A DNA stretch of 37,867 nucleotides from Pseudomonadota bacterium. GTDB lineage: Bacteria; Pseudomonadota; Gammaproteobacteria; Steroidobacterales; Steroidobacteraceae. Both the position numbers and the translations under genes were made by a program. The notes below the pieces were generated by a model. The model ran no database searches. It was not told where the DNA came from and saw only the letters and a list, made by a program, of their open reading frames with translations. Position 1 is the stretch's first letter; every line of letters begins with the position of its first letter. Shown here piece by piece: positions 1-6,908 of this stretch. The stretch is taken from NCBI GenBank assembly GCA_023433515.1, contig JAEZCN010000005.1:1-37867 (forward strand). Reading direction: 5' to 3'.

Positions 1-1388
1 TCCCGGGACGGATCATCTTCATCGGATTCGGCAGCATCGGCCAGGGCACCTTGCCGCTCGTGCTGCGCCACATCGGCATCCCCAAGGAACGCATCACGAT
101 CATCACCTCGGACGATCGCGGCCAGAATGTGGCCCAGGAATACGGCATCAAGGTCGTCAAGGTCACCCTGACGCGCGACAACTATCGTCGCGAACTCGAT
201 CCGTACATCGGCCGTGGCGATTTCGTACTCAACGTATCGGTCGACGTTTCCTCGATCGCGCTGGTCAAGTTCTGCTGGTCGAAGGGCGCGATGTACCTCG
301 ACACCTGCATCGAGCCGTGGCCGGGCGGATACACGGACGCGACCATTCCGCACGCCAAGCGCACCAACTACGCGCTGCGCGAGGAAGCGCTGTCGCTGCG
401 CAAGGACAACACGCGCGTGCCCACCGCGGTGATCACGCATGGCGCGAACCCGGGCCTGGTGTCGCACTTCGTCAAGCAGGCGCTGCTCAACATCGCCGGC
501 GACACGGGCGTCGATGCCGGTACGCCCAGGTCGCGCGACGAGTGGGGCCAGCTCGCGCGCAAGCTCGGCATCAAGACGATCCACATCGCCGAGCGCGACA
601 CCCAGCTCGCCAGCAAGCCCAAGGAAGTCAACGAGTTCGTCAACACCTGGTCGGTGGACGGCTTCGTGAGCGAAGGCCAGCAGCCCGCCGAGCTCGGCTG
701 GGGAACACACGAGAAGAACTTCCCGCGCGACGGCAAGCGCTACGACTTCGGCTGCGGATCGGCTATCTACCTCATGCAGCCGGGCGCGGCGACGCGTGTG
801 CGTACCTGGACGCCGAAGGCCGGACATTTCCACGGCTTCCTGATCACCCACGGCGAATCGATCTCGATCTCCGACTTCCTGTCGGTGCGCCAGAGCTCGG
901 AGGTCGTGTACCGGCCCACCGTGCACTATTCCTACCATCCGTGCGATTCGGCGGTGGTGTCGGTTCACGAGTTCGCGGGTCGCAACTGGCACCTGCAGGA
1001 TCGCCAGCGCATCCTGATGGACGAGATCACGCAGGGCATCGACGAGCTCGGCGTGCTGCTCGCGGGTCACAAGAAGAATGCGTACTGGTACGGCTCGCAG
1101 CTCTCGATCGACGAGGCTCGCAAGCTGGCCCCGCACAACAATGCGACCAGCCTGCAGGTCACGGTGTCGTGCCTGTCGGGAATGATCTGGGCGATGGAGA
1201 ATCCGAACGCCGGTCTCGTCGAGCCCGACGAGATCGATTACCAGCGCAACCTCGAGATCGCCATGCCGTACCTGGGCACCATGACGGGCGCCTACACGGA
1301 CTGGACGCCGCTGCACGATCGCGAGCGGCTGTTCCCGGAAGACCTCGACAAGACCGATCCCTGGCAGTTCAAGAACGTGCGCGTGTGA
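1..1388 (+). CDS. hss: Homospermidine synthase, 5' end outside window
   Basis: Cytoplasmic NAD-dependent enzyme that makes sym-homospermidine from putrescine (EC 2.5.1.44 family). The reading frame is already open at base 3 and encodes a Rossmann motif GFGSIGQG before the first possible start (TTG at 51), so the true start lies upstream; by comparison with the family only about 15 residues are missing. Family hallmarks include the NLS/NVS-VD-SS segment, the D-T-x-x-EPW stretch near residue 100, the THGANPGLVSHFVKQAL segment and a C-terminal domain ending with Tyr/Trp-rich PLHDRE. The stop at 1386-1388 lies inside the 3' end of the minus-strand SDR gene (20-bp convergent overlap). No other polyamine gene is in the window, so its operon context is unknown. 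Identification is by motif recognition and is strong. Confidence 0.93.
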   Translation, partial: PGRIIFIGFGSIGQGTLPLVLRHIGIPKERITIITSDDRGQNVAQEYGIKVVKVTLTRDNYRRELDPYIGRGDFVLNVSVDVSSIALVKFCWSKGAMYLDTCIEPWPGGYTDATIPHAKRTNYALREEALSLRKDNTRVPTAVITHGANPGLVSHFVKQALLNIAGDTGVDAGTPRSRDEWGQLARKLGIKTIHIAERDTQLASKPKEVNEFVNTWSVDGFVSEGQQPAELGWGTHEKNFPRDGKRYDFGCGSAIYLMQPGAATRVRTWTPKAGHFHGFLITHGESISISDFLSVRQSSEVVYRPTVHYSYHPCDSAVVSVHEFAGRNWHLQDRQRILMDEITQGIDELGVLLAGHKKNAYWYGSQLSIDEARKLAPHNNATSLQVTVSCLSGMIWAMENPNAGLVEPDEIDYQRNLEIAMPYLGTMTGAYTDWTPLHDRERLFPEDLDKTDPWQFKNVRV

Positions 1389-2283
1389 GATCCGCCAGCG
1401 CCGCGTCGATTGCCCGGTAACGGAATGCGAATTCCCGATCGAGCAAACGGCGCGGCGCCACTCGCTGACTGCTGATCAGCAGTTCCGCCATTTCTCCCAT
1501 CCAGAGGCGCAGCAGCCAGGCCGGCACCCGCAGCCACAGCGGACGATGCAGCGCGCGCGTCAGCGCGCGCTGGAAATCGCGCTGGCGCACGGGCTCTGGC
1601 GATACCGCGTTGACCGGGCCGCGCATCGTTTCATCGTCGAGCGCGCGTTCGATGACGCTCGCGAGATCGTCGATGTGGATCCACGACATCCATTGTCTGC
1701 CATCGGCGAGTACCGCCGCGCCGCAGAGCTTCGCCGCCAGCTCGAAGCGCGGGTAGATGCCGCCGTCGCGTCCGAACACGAGACCGAAGCGCAGGTTGAC
1801 GGCGCGCATTCCCTGCGCTTCGGCGGCGTCCGCCGCGATCTCGCACGCGAGACACAGCTGCGACTGAAAGCCGTCCTGCGGCGGGGACTCCTCGGTGAGC
1901 CAGTCTTCGCCGCCGGAGCCGTAGAACCCGATCGCGCTCGCGCTCACCAGCACGCGAGGTGGAGCGGTACGCGTCGCCGCCCACGCGAGCACTGCGCGCG
2001 TGGGCTTCACCCGGCTGTCCATGAGCAACTGGCGCCGGGCGCCGGTCCATGGCGGCCCGACCACGGGGGCGCCGGCGAGATTCACGATGGCGTGAACGGA
2101 CTCGCTCGCGGGTATCTGCGCGAGCGCGCCGACGACGTTCACGCTCTGGTCGAAGATGGCGCGGGCTTTCGCGACGTCGCGCGCCCAGACCCAGATCGTG
2201 TCGCCCCGCGCGCGCAACCTGCGCACGGCGTGTGGACCGATGAAACCCGTCGCGCCGGTGAAGAGGATGCCGCGCTCACTCAT
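1369..2283 (-). CDS. TIGR01777-family epimerase-like SDR protein
   Basis: A 304-residue extended short-chain dehydrogenase/reductase of the YfcH/TIGR01777 type. The N-terminus carries the nucleotide-binding motif TGATGFIG (residues 9-16), then the family's NLAGAPV and SASAIGFYG segments and the C-terminal W-x-SWIHIDDL motif. The substrate is unknown for this family. I chose ATG at 2283 because translation from there begins directly with the Rossmann strand, and it overlaps the stop of the upstream DUF4166 gene by 4 bp (ATGA), which implies translational coupling. It is the last gene of the GbsR-DUF4166-SDR operon. TIGR01777 and DUF4166 domains are known to occur as neighbours or fusions, which supports a joint role. 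The 3' end overlaps hss by 20 bp. Confidence 0.9.
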   Translation of the reverse strand: MSERGILFTGATGFIGPHAVRRLRARGDTIWVWARDVAKARAIFDQSVNVVGALAQIPASESVHAIVNLAGAPVVGPPWTGARRQLLMDSRVKPTRAVLAWAATRTAPPRVLVSASAIGFYGSGGEDWLTEESPPQDGFQSQLCLACEIAADAAEAQGMRAVNLRFGLVFGRDGGIYPRFELAAKLCGAAVLADGRQWMSWIHIDDLASVIERALDDETMRGPVNAVSPEPVRQRDFQRALTRALHRPLWLRVPAWLLRLWMGEMAELLISSQRVAPRRLLDREFAFRYRAIDAALADLTRARS

Positions 2284-2942
2284 GTCTCCTCCGCTGCGCA
2301 GAAACGTCCGGTCTGGAAGAACATCTCGCCGAACCACGGATGTTCGACGGTCATCGTGAAGCGAAACCAGCCGTGACCGAGATCCACGTGTTCGACGTGC
2401 GTGACGCCCGGGGAGAATACGCCGGGCAGCCAGAGCTTCAAGCCGAAGCCGGGTTCGCCGAAGCGGATATCGAAATAGTAGCCACGGCTCACGAAGTGCA
2501 ACGTGCCGTTCTCCTCGTACACCTGGAGCGGCATGTTGAGCCGCGCCGGCAGACATTCGGTGAGCTCGCGCCCGGCGACGACCTTGGTGGAGCGCACGAG
2601 GTCGGTCGTCCCGTCGGGCCATTCGTACTCGCGCGTCCAAACTACTCCGCGCGCGTCGGGCTCGACGACCACGCGCGCGGCCACCGCGGTGCCGGCCCGC
2701 GGCGTGACGGGCATGCCGAACAACATGCCGATCCAGGCAAAGAGGCGACCGAGCAGGCTCGCGCGGACGACTTCGTACGCGCCGGCATAGGTCGCGGCCG
2801 CGGTCGTGTCGTCGAAACGCTCGCGTACCGCCTCCGGCAGCCGGGCCCAGGCCTGCGCGCCCAGCACCTGGCGTAATCCATGCCGCGTGCGGAGCGTGGC
2901 TTCGCGAGCAAGGGAGCGGGGGAGCGCCTCGGCCTGAGTCAT
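2280..2942 (-). CDS. DUF4166 domain protein
   Basis: A 220-residue protein whose N-terminus shows the DUF4166 pattern: LGAQAWARLPEAVRERFD near residues 29-46, then a GMLFGMP segment, a beta-rich middle (WTREYEWPDGT, residues about 103-113) and the FVSRGYYFDIRFGEPGFGLKLW-type C-terminal stretch. The biochemical function of DUF4166 is not established. A hydrophobic patch around GRLFAWIGMLFG (residues 65-76) may bury in the fold rather than span a membrane. It lies 7 bp downstream of the GbsR-like regulator and overlaps the SDR start by 4 bp, so all three are probably one transcript. A role in modifying a lipid or other hydrophobic substrate with the SDR is only inference. Confidence 0.85.
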   Translation of the reverse strand: MTQAEALPRSLAREATLRTRHGLRQVLGAQAWARLPEAVRERFDDTTAAATYAGAYEVVRASLLGRLFAWIGMLFGMPVTPRAGTAVAARVVVEPDARGVVWTREYEWPDGTTDLVRSTKVVAGRELTECLPARLNMPLQVYEENGTLHFVSRGYYFDIRFGEPGFGLKLWLPGVFSPGVTHVEHVDLGHGWFRFTMTVEHPWFGEMFFQTGRFCAAEET

Positions 2943-2949
2943 GGGGCCC

Positions 2950-3474
2950 TCAGTCGCCGATCACTTTTGCGATGCGTTCGCCCATGCGCATGAGCTTGAG
3001 CAGCGTCTTGCGCGGCAAGCGCTTCATCGCCTCGAACCAGCGCGTGACCGTTTCGAGGAATTCGAGCTGCGTGACGATGCGCTCGCGCACCGCGGCGGGC
3101 GTCTCCTTGTCCTTCTCGAGCTGGGCCGCGCATTCGCGCAGCGCCGCGAGAGTCGGGTCGATCTCGCGCTTCTTGCGGCCGTCCATGATCGCGCGGATGA
3201 CTTCCCACGTGTCGTGCTGCGCGGCGAAGTAATCGCGGCGGTCGCCCAGCTCGTGCGTGATGTGGACGAGGTCCCACGCGACCAGCTCCTTGAGGCCGGT
3301 GCTGATGTTGGAGCGCGCAATGCCGAGCGTTTCGGCGATCTCGTCGGCGTTGAGCGGCTTCTCGGACAGGTAGAGCAGGGCGTGGATCTGCGCGACGGAG
3401 CGGTTCATGCCCCAGCGGCTGCCCATCTCGCCCCAGTGAACGATGTAGCGGCGCATGGTGTCGGTCAGATGCAT
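2950..3474 (-). CDS. GbsR/MarR-family transcriptional regulator
   Basis: A 174-residue winged-helix DNA-binding protein. The segment FLSEKPLNADEIAETLGIARSNIS-type (here LYLSEKPLNADEIAETLG followed by ARSNISTGLKELVAWDLV) is the classic recognition helix of the GbsR/MJ1563 branch, and the HELGDRRDYF wing follows. The C-terminal half is helical and charged, as in family members. The frame stays open upstream to 3534, but the extra residues are Cys/Tyr-rich and fall across the promoter and operator, so ATG at 3474 (MHLTDTMRRYIVHWGEMG) is preferred. It is the first gene of the DUF4166/SDR operon and diverges from the ArsR gene. The perfect palindrome overlapping its own -10 region argues for autoregulation. 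Confidence 0.88.
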   Translation of the reverse strand: MHLTDTMRRYIVHWGEMGSRWGMNRSVAQIHALLYLSEKPLNADEIAETLGIARSNISTGLKELVAWDLVHITHELGDRRDYFAAQHDTWEVIRAIMDGRKKREIDPTLAALRECAAQLEKDKETPAAVRERIVTQLEFLETVTRWFEAMKRLPRKTLLKLMRMGERIAKVIGD

Positions 3475-3489
3475 ATCGTTTTGTCCGTA

Positions 3490-3536
3490 ATTTCTGTATT
3501 CACAGAAATAATAGGCGGCGCACCGGGTCGCCACAA
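3490..3536 (-). promoter_or_regulatory. Promoter and operator palindrome of the GbsR-type operon
   Basis: Reading the minus strand, TTGTGG (3536-3531) and TATTAT (3513-3508) form a sigma70-like promoter with a 17-bp spacer. The predicted start point near 3501 lies inside a perfect inverted repeat with 8-bp arms, ATTTCTGT (3490-3497) and ACAGAAAT (3502-3509), separated by 4 bp. The palindrome therefore covers the -10 box and start site, the classic position for a repressor operator. The adjacent gene encodes a MarR-type regulator, so self-repression is the simplest reading. Seen by eye; no binding data. Confidence 0.6.
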
Positions 3537-3553
3537 GCGCCCAATGTACTTAT

Positions 3554-3629
3554 CGCGAAAATTTCGCGGCCCCCTTGACCGGGCCCGGACCACGGGTGTA
3601 TTAATTGCTTAATTAACGAATTAGCTAAT
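3554..3629 (+). promoter_or_regulatory. Promoter with nested palindromes upstream of arsR-type gene
   Basis: TTGACC (3575-3580) and TATTAA (3599-3604) make a sigma70-like promoter with an 18-bp spacer. An inverted repeat TTAATT/AATTAA (3601-3606 and 3611-3616) overlaps the -10 box, and a 10-bp palindrome ATTAGCTAAT (3620-3629) lies between it and the ATG at 3636. A further palindrome, CGCGAAA-A-TTTCGCG, sits at 3554-3568 upstream of the -35. The AT-rich dyads stand out sharply from the GC-rich surroundings. ArsR-family repressors usually bind such dyads at their own promoter; that step is inference. Confidence 0.6.
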
Positions 3630-3635
3630 CATCGA

Positions 3636-3962
3636 ATGCACCTCGACCGCATATTCGAAGCACTGGCCTCCCGCCCGCGGCGCGAAATCCTGGCCTACCT
3701 GTCCAAGGCCGAGCTCACCACCACGGAGCTGGCCGAACGCTTTGCGATGAGCACGCCCGCGGTGTCGCGGCATCTCTCGGTCCTCGAGAACGCGGGCCTC
3801 GTGCGCAGCGAGCGGCAGGGCCAGCGCGTGTTGTATTCGCTCGTGCCCGACAACCTCGTGAACACGCTCACCGGATTCGCCTTCGAGGTGTGCCCGGTGG
3901 GCGGCCCGCTCAAGCGCGAGTCCCGCGCGCTCGCCAAGCGCCGCAAGGTCAAGGCCACCTGA
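3636..3962 (+). CDS. ArsR-family winged-helix regulator
   Basis: A 108-residue ArsR/SdpR-like repressor. It starts with the compact helical IFEALASRPRREILAYL segment, followed by the helix-turn-helix TTTELAERFAMSTPAVSRHL (about residues 27-47) and the wing RSERQGQRVLYSL. Only one cysteine (CPVG, near residue 88) is present and no ELCVCDL-type metal site is seen, so metal sensing is not supported. The gene has no clear Shine-Dalgarno and is preceded by AT-rich dyads that overlap its promoter. It lies 3 bp before the desaturase gene and is probably co-transcribed with it, so it likely controls that operon and perhaps the divergent GbsR operon. The signal it senses is unknown. Confidence 0.9.
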   Translation: MHLDRIFEALASRPRREILAYLSKAELTTTELAERFAMSTPAVSRHLSVLENAGLVRSERQGQRVLYSLVPDNLVNTLTGFAFEVCPVGGPLKRESRALAKRRKVKAT

Positions 3963-3965
3963 ACC

Positions 3966-4955
3966 ATGGCCGGCGCCCCCGAGTTGCCAGCGAGCCTGTC
4001 GCGGCATCGAGTGCGCCATCGCGACGTGGAGCAGGTGCTCGACGGCGAGGTCGTGTTTTCTCCGGTGAAGGGCGCGTGGTTTCTCGGCATGTCCGTCGCC
4101 GCCATCGTCGGGGGCGCGTTGACGTTCACGCCCGCCGCGCTCGCGCTCTACGTCACGAGCACCGCCATCGTGCTGCTGTTCGGCCACTCGCTCGGCAGCC
4201 ACCGCAAGCTCATTCACGACAGTTTCCAGTGCCCGCGCTGGCTCGAATACCTGCTCGTGTACCTGGGCGTGCAGGTCGGGCTCGCGGGGCCGCTCGGTCT
4301 GCTGCGCCAGCACGAGCTGCGCGATTACGCGCAGCGCCTGCCGGTCTGCCACGACTATCTACGCCATGGCTCGGGTTTCCTGAAGGACGCGTGGTGGCAG
4401 CTCGTGTGCGAGCTGCGGTTGCGCGACGAGCCGCTGCTCGTCGTCGAGCCGCGCATCGCGCGGGACCGCTTCTACCGTTTCCTCGAATACACGTGGATGT
4501 GGCAACACCTGCCGTGGGCCGTTCTGTTCTATTTCTGGGGCGGATGGGCCTTCGTTTTCTGGGGTGTGTGCGCGCGCGTGACGACGGGCGTGTTCGGCCA
4601 CTGGATCATTGGTTTCCTTGCGCACAACCATGGCGCCATGCGCCACGAGGTCGTGGGCGCGGCCGTGCAGGGACGCAACGTGCGTCTCACCTCGCTGCTC
4701 ACGATGGGCGAGTGCTGGCACAACAATCATCACGCGTTTCCGGGCTCGGCGCGCCTCGGTCTCCATCCGGGCGAGTGGGATCCAGGCTGGTGGGCATTGC
4801 TCGCGCTGCGTCGTGTCGGGCTCGCAGGGGGATTCCGGCTGCCCGCCGATCTCGCGCCACGGCCTGAATTGCGGCCGATCGAAATCGCTACGCCGATCGA
4901 GAACGCGCCGCGAACGCACTGCCGCTTCTGCCCGGTGCGAATTCCGGCTGCATGA
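3966..4955 (+). CDS. Acyl-CoA desaturase-like membrane di-iron enzyme
   Basis: A 329-residue membrane fatty-acid desaturase of the stearoyl-CoA/OLE1-like class, expected to introduce a double bond into acyl chains in the inner membrane. The first histidine box is HSLGSHRKLIH (H74, H79, H84). The second position reads RQHELRDYAQ (H116), a variant seen in this bacterial clade instead of HRxHH. The third box is ECWHNNHHAFPGSARLG (H252, H255, H256), with a HNHGAMRH segment before it. Hydrophobic segments lie around residues 36-75, 92-110 and 178-212. It sits between an ArsR regulator and a membrane/SRPBCC protein whose start overlaps its stop by 4 bp, suggesting regulated membrane-lipid adjustment. 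The electron donor is not in the window. Confidence 0.88.
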   Translation: MAGAPELPASLSRHRVRHRDVEQVLDGEVVFSPVKGAWFLGMSVAAIVGGALTFTPAALALYVTSTAIVLLFGHSLGSHRKLIHDSFQCPRWLEYLLVYLGVQVGLAGPLGLLRQHELRDYAQRLPVCHDYLRHGSGFLKDAWWQLVCELRLRDEPLLVVEPRIARDRFYRFLEYTWMWQHLPWAVLFYFWGGWAFVFWGVCARVTTGVFGHWIIGFLAHNHGAMRHEVVGAAVQGRNVRLTSLLTMGECWHNNHHAFPGSARLGLHPGEWDPGWWALLALRRVGLAGGFRLPADLAPRPELRPIEIATPIENAPRTHCRFCPVRIPAA

Positions 4956-5989
4956 ACAATCCCTACACCCCACCGACTGGCCGCCTCGAAGAGCAGCAGG
5001 AGACTCTGGAGCAGGAGCGACGGATTCCATACAGCGGCTGGTATGCCGTGGGCTTCGGCGCACTCGCGGGACTCGCGCTACGACTGTTGTTCTGGGGCGA
5101 TCCCGCGGGCGCCTATTCGGCGATGCTGGCTTCCTTTCTTTACGGCTCACCGCTGCTGGTCGGCCTGGTCACGGTGTACGTGGCCGAGAGGACCGAGCGA
5201 CGCACGTGGATGTACTACTTCACCGCGCCGATGCTCGCGACCGTGTTGTACGTGATCGGTTCGCTCGTGCTGCTCATCGAGGGCTGGATCTGCGCGATCG
5301 TCATCATTCCGATGTTTGCGTTGCTGGGCGGCCTCGCCGGACTGCTGATGGGCGCGATCTGCCGCATCACCAACTGGCCGCGCTCCTCCGTGGTCGGCGG
5401 CTTTGCGGCGCTGCCGCTACTGCTCGGCGCCTTCGAACATCACATTCCGTCCGAATCCCTTGATCGGGTGTACGAACGCAGTGTGTTCGTCGCCGCGGCG
5501 CCCGAGGTGGTCTGGCGCCAGCTCATCGACACGCGTGACATCAGGCCGGACGAAGTCGACGACGCGTGGATGTACCGCATCGGCGTCCCGTTGCCGGAAG
5601 CGGGTGAAGGCGCGCTCCAGGACGGCGTGCACCTGCGCCACGTCACGATGGGTCGCGGCGTGCGGTTCGACCAGGTGGCCGTCGAATGGCGCGAGAACGA
5701 AGTCGTGAGCTGGCGCTACCGGTTCTCCGAGGACTCGTTCCCGCCCGGCGCGCTCGACGATCACGTGCGGATCGGCGGCGAGTATTTCGATCTCGGCGAG
5801 AGCACGTACTCGCTGACACCTGACGAGGGCGGTACGCGGCTTTCGCTGCGCATGCGCTACCGCGTGAGCACCCACTTCAACTGGTATGCGGGTCCGGTCG
5901 CCGATTTCCTGATCGCGGATTTTTCCGAAGTGATCCTCGCGTTCTACGCACGCCGCGCCGAGGTCGCGGCCGAGGATCATTCCTCGTAG
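4952..5989 (+). CDS. Membrane protein with C-terminal SRPBCC-like domain
   Basis: A 345-residue two-part protein. After a proline-rich start (MNNPYTPPTG) there are four to five hydrophobic segments between about residues 30 and 170, forming a small membrane domain. The rest is soluble and resembles the START/polyketide-cyclase (SRPBCC) fold: RSVFVAAAPEVVWRQLIDT at about 180-198, a beta-rich middle, and a long C-terminal helix after FNWYAGPVADFLI. SRPBCC domains bind hydrophobic ligands in a central cavity; the ligand here is unknown. The start overlaps the desaturase stop (ATGA), so the two are translationally coupled. Its 3' end overlaps greB by 13 bp on the opposite strand. The fold assignment is by pattern and is moderately certain. 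Confidence 0.7.
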   Translation: MNNPYTPPTGRLEEQQETLEQERRIPYSGWYAVGFGALAGLALRLLFWGDPAGAYSAMLASFLYGSPLLVGLVTVYVAERTERRTWMYYFTAPMLATVLYVIGSLVLLIEGWICAIVIIPMFALLGGLAGLLMGAICRITNWPRSSVVGGFAALPLLLGAFEHHIPSESLDRVYERSVFVAAAPEVVWRQLIDTRDIRPDEVDDAWMYRIGVPLPEAGEGALQDGVHLRHVTMGRGVRFDQVAVEWRENEVVSWRYRFSEDSFPPGALDDHVRIGGEYFDLGESTYSLTPDEGGTRLSLRMRYRVSTHFNWYAGPVADFLIADFSEVILAFYARRAEVAAEDHSS

Positions 5990-6477
5990 CGGATCCCGAC
6001 GATGCACAACACGCGCTCGCCGCCGGGCAGCTGCACGGTCACCTCATCGTCGAGCGCCTTGCGCATGAGCGCGCGCGCGAGCGGCGCGTCCATGCTGATG
6101 TAGCCGGGGGCCTGGTCGAATTCATCGGGACCCACGATGCGATGGGTGTGCCGGTTGCCGTCGAGATCCTCGAGCGTCACCCATGCTCCGAAGAACACTC
6201 GGTTGCGATCGCTGGGTGGTTTGTCCACCACCGTCATGCCGTCCAGACGTTTGCGCAGGAATCTCACGCGCCGATCGATCTCGCGCAGGCGGCGTTTTCC
6301 GTACGTGTATTCGGCGTTCTCGGATCGATCGCCCTGCGCCGCCGCTTCGGAGACGGCCTGCGTCACGCGCGGGCGCTCGACGCGCCACAACTGGTCCAGC
6401 TCCTGTTTGAGGCGCAATTCGCCCGCGGGCGTAATGAATTGCGATCCGGGCTTCTCTGAGGGTCGATAGCGGCTCAC
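5977..6477 (-). CDS. greB: Transcription elongation factor GreB
   Basis: A 166-residue Gre factor that enters the RNA polymerase secondary channel and stimulates cleavage of backtracked RNA. The N-terminal coiled coil runs from about residue 16 to 80 and carries the tip motif GDRSENAEYTYGKRRLREID, whose acidic residues support transcript cleavage; the YGKRRLREIDRRVRFL form is typical of GreB rather than GreA. The C-terminal FKBP-like domain begins with VFFGAWVTLED and ends with ALMRKALDDEVTVQLPGG. The start is GTG at 6477; a TATGAT hexamer lies 7 bases upstream, so the mRNA may be leaderless. The last 13 bp overlap the convergent SRPBCC gene. Confidence 0.95.
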   Translation of the reverse strand: MSRYRPSEKPGSQFITPAGELRLKQELDQLWRVERPRVTQAVSEAAAQGDRSENAEYTYGKRRLREIDRRVRFLRKRLDGMTVVDKPPSDRNRVFFGAWVTLEDLDGNRHTHRIVGPDEFDQAPGYISMDAPLARALMRKALDDEVTVQLPGGERVLCIVGIRYEE

Positions 6478-6484
6478 GACTTAA

Positions 6485-6490
6485 ATCATA
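6485..6490 (-). promoter_or_regulatory. -10 hexamer of greB
   Basis: TATGAT on the minus strand lies 7 bases before the GTG start, with no Shine-Dalgarno between them. This places the likely transcription start at or next to the start codon. A convincing -35 is not visible. Confidence 0.4.
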
Positions 6491-6583
6491 TGTGATGAAA
6501 GTCTCAGTCGGGTCGTCCCGGGCCACCGGGGTCTGTGCTGCGCCTCACAGCCGCCCCGCGGGGGGCTCTCTACTCTGTGCCCC

Positions 6584-6778
6584 ATGGCAGCCCGCTACTA
6601 CACGCACTTCGTCACGAGCGCCGAACCCGCTCATTCGAGCGAGTGGAGCGGAGTCATCGAGCTGACGCATCCGCTCGGCGAACGCAAGGATTCGAAGGAA
6701 CTGCGCCGCTTGCTGGCCGCGAACTTCGAGATCGACGCCGAGGACATCAAGATCCTGCAGGTCGCGCGACTGCACTGA
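6584..6778 (+). CDS. Small conserved-looking protein, function unknown
   Basis: A 64-residue protein that I do not recognise. It starts MAARYYTHFVTSAEP and ends with a compact, evenly charged helix-strand pattern (KELRRLLAANFEIDAEDIKILQ), which looks like a genuine small folded domain rather than a chance frame. It has no signal peptide, membrane segment, cysteine or metal motif. No ribosome-binding site is visible; TACTCT at 6571-6576 lies 7 bases before the ATG, suggesting a leaderless transcript. It is followed by a two-hairpin terminator, so it seems to be its own transcription unit between greB (minus) and the M13 peptidase gene. Coding status is likely because of the codon pattern and clean termination. 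Confidence 0.6.
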   Translation: MAARYYTHFVTSAEPAHSSEWSGVIELTHPLGERKDSKELRRLLAANFEIDAEDIKILQVARLH

Positions 6779-6797
6779 TTTCGTGGACGAGAATCCC

Positions 6798-6872
6798 CTA
6801 GCGGACTTCATATCCCTTCATCGAAAGTCCGCCTTCTAGAGCCCCAAGCTCCAAAAGCTCGGGGCTTTTTTT
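6798..6872 (+). terminator. Two-hairpin structure ending in an intrinsic terminator
   Basis: The first hairpin pairs CTAGCGGACTT (6798-6808) with AAGTCCGC (6825-6832) plus TAG at 6837-6839, leaving a 4-base bulge and a 16-base loop. Immediately after it, AGCCCCAAGCT (6840-6850) pairs with AGCTCGGGGCT (6856-6866) with one mismatch and a 5-base loop, followed by a run of seven T. The second hairpin is a textbook intrinsic terminator for the 64-residue gene; the first may protect the RNA 3' end or be part of a small RNA. Confidence 0.8.
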
Positions 6873-6908
6873 ATACTCCGGCCAATCCACCATATTCCCG
6901 GGGCTTTC

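Noticed and set aside
3475..3534. N-terminal extension of the GbsR-type regulator to 3534
   Set aside because: The added residues are Cys/Tyr/Asn-rich, unlike the family, and the bases hold the promoter and operator palindrome.
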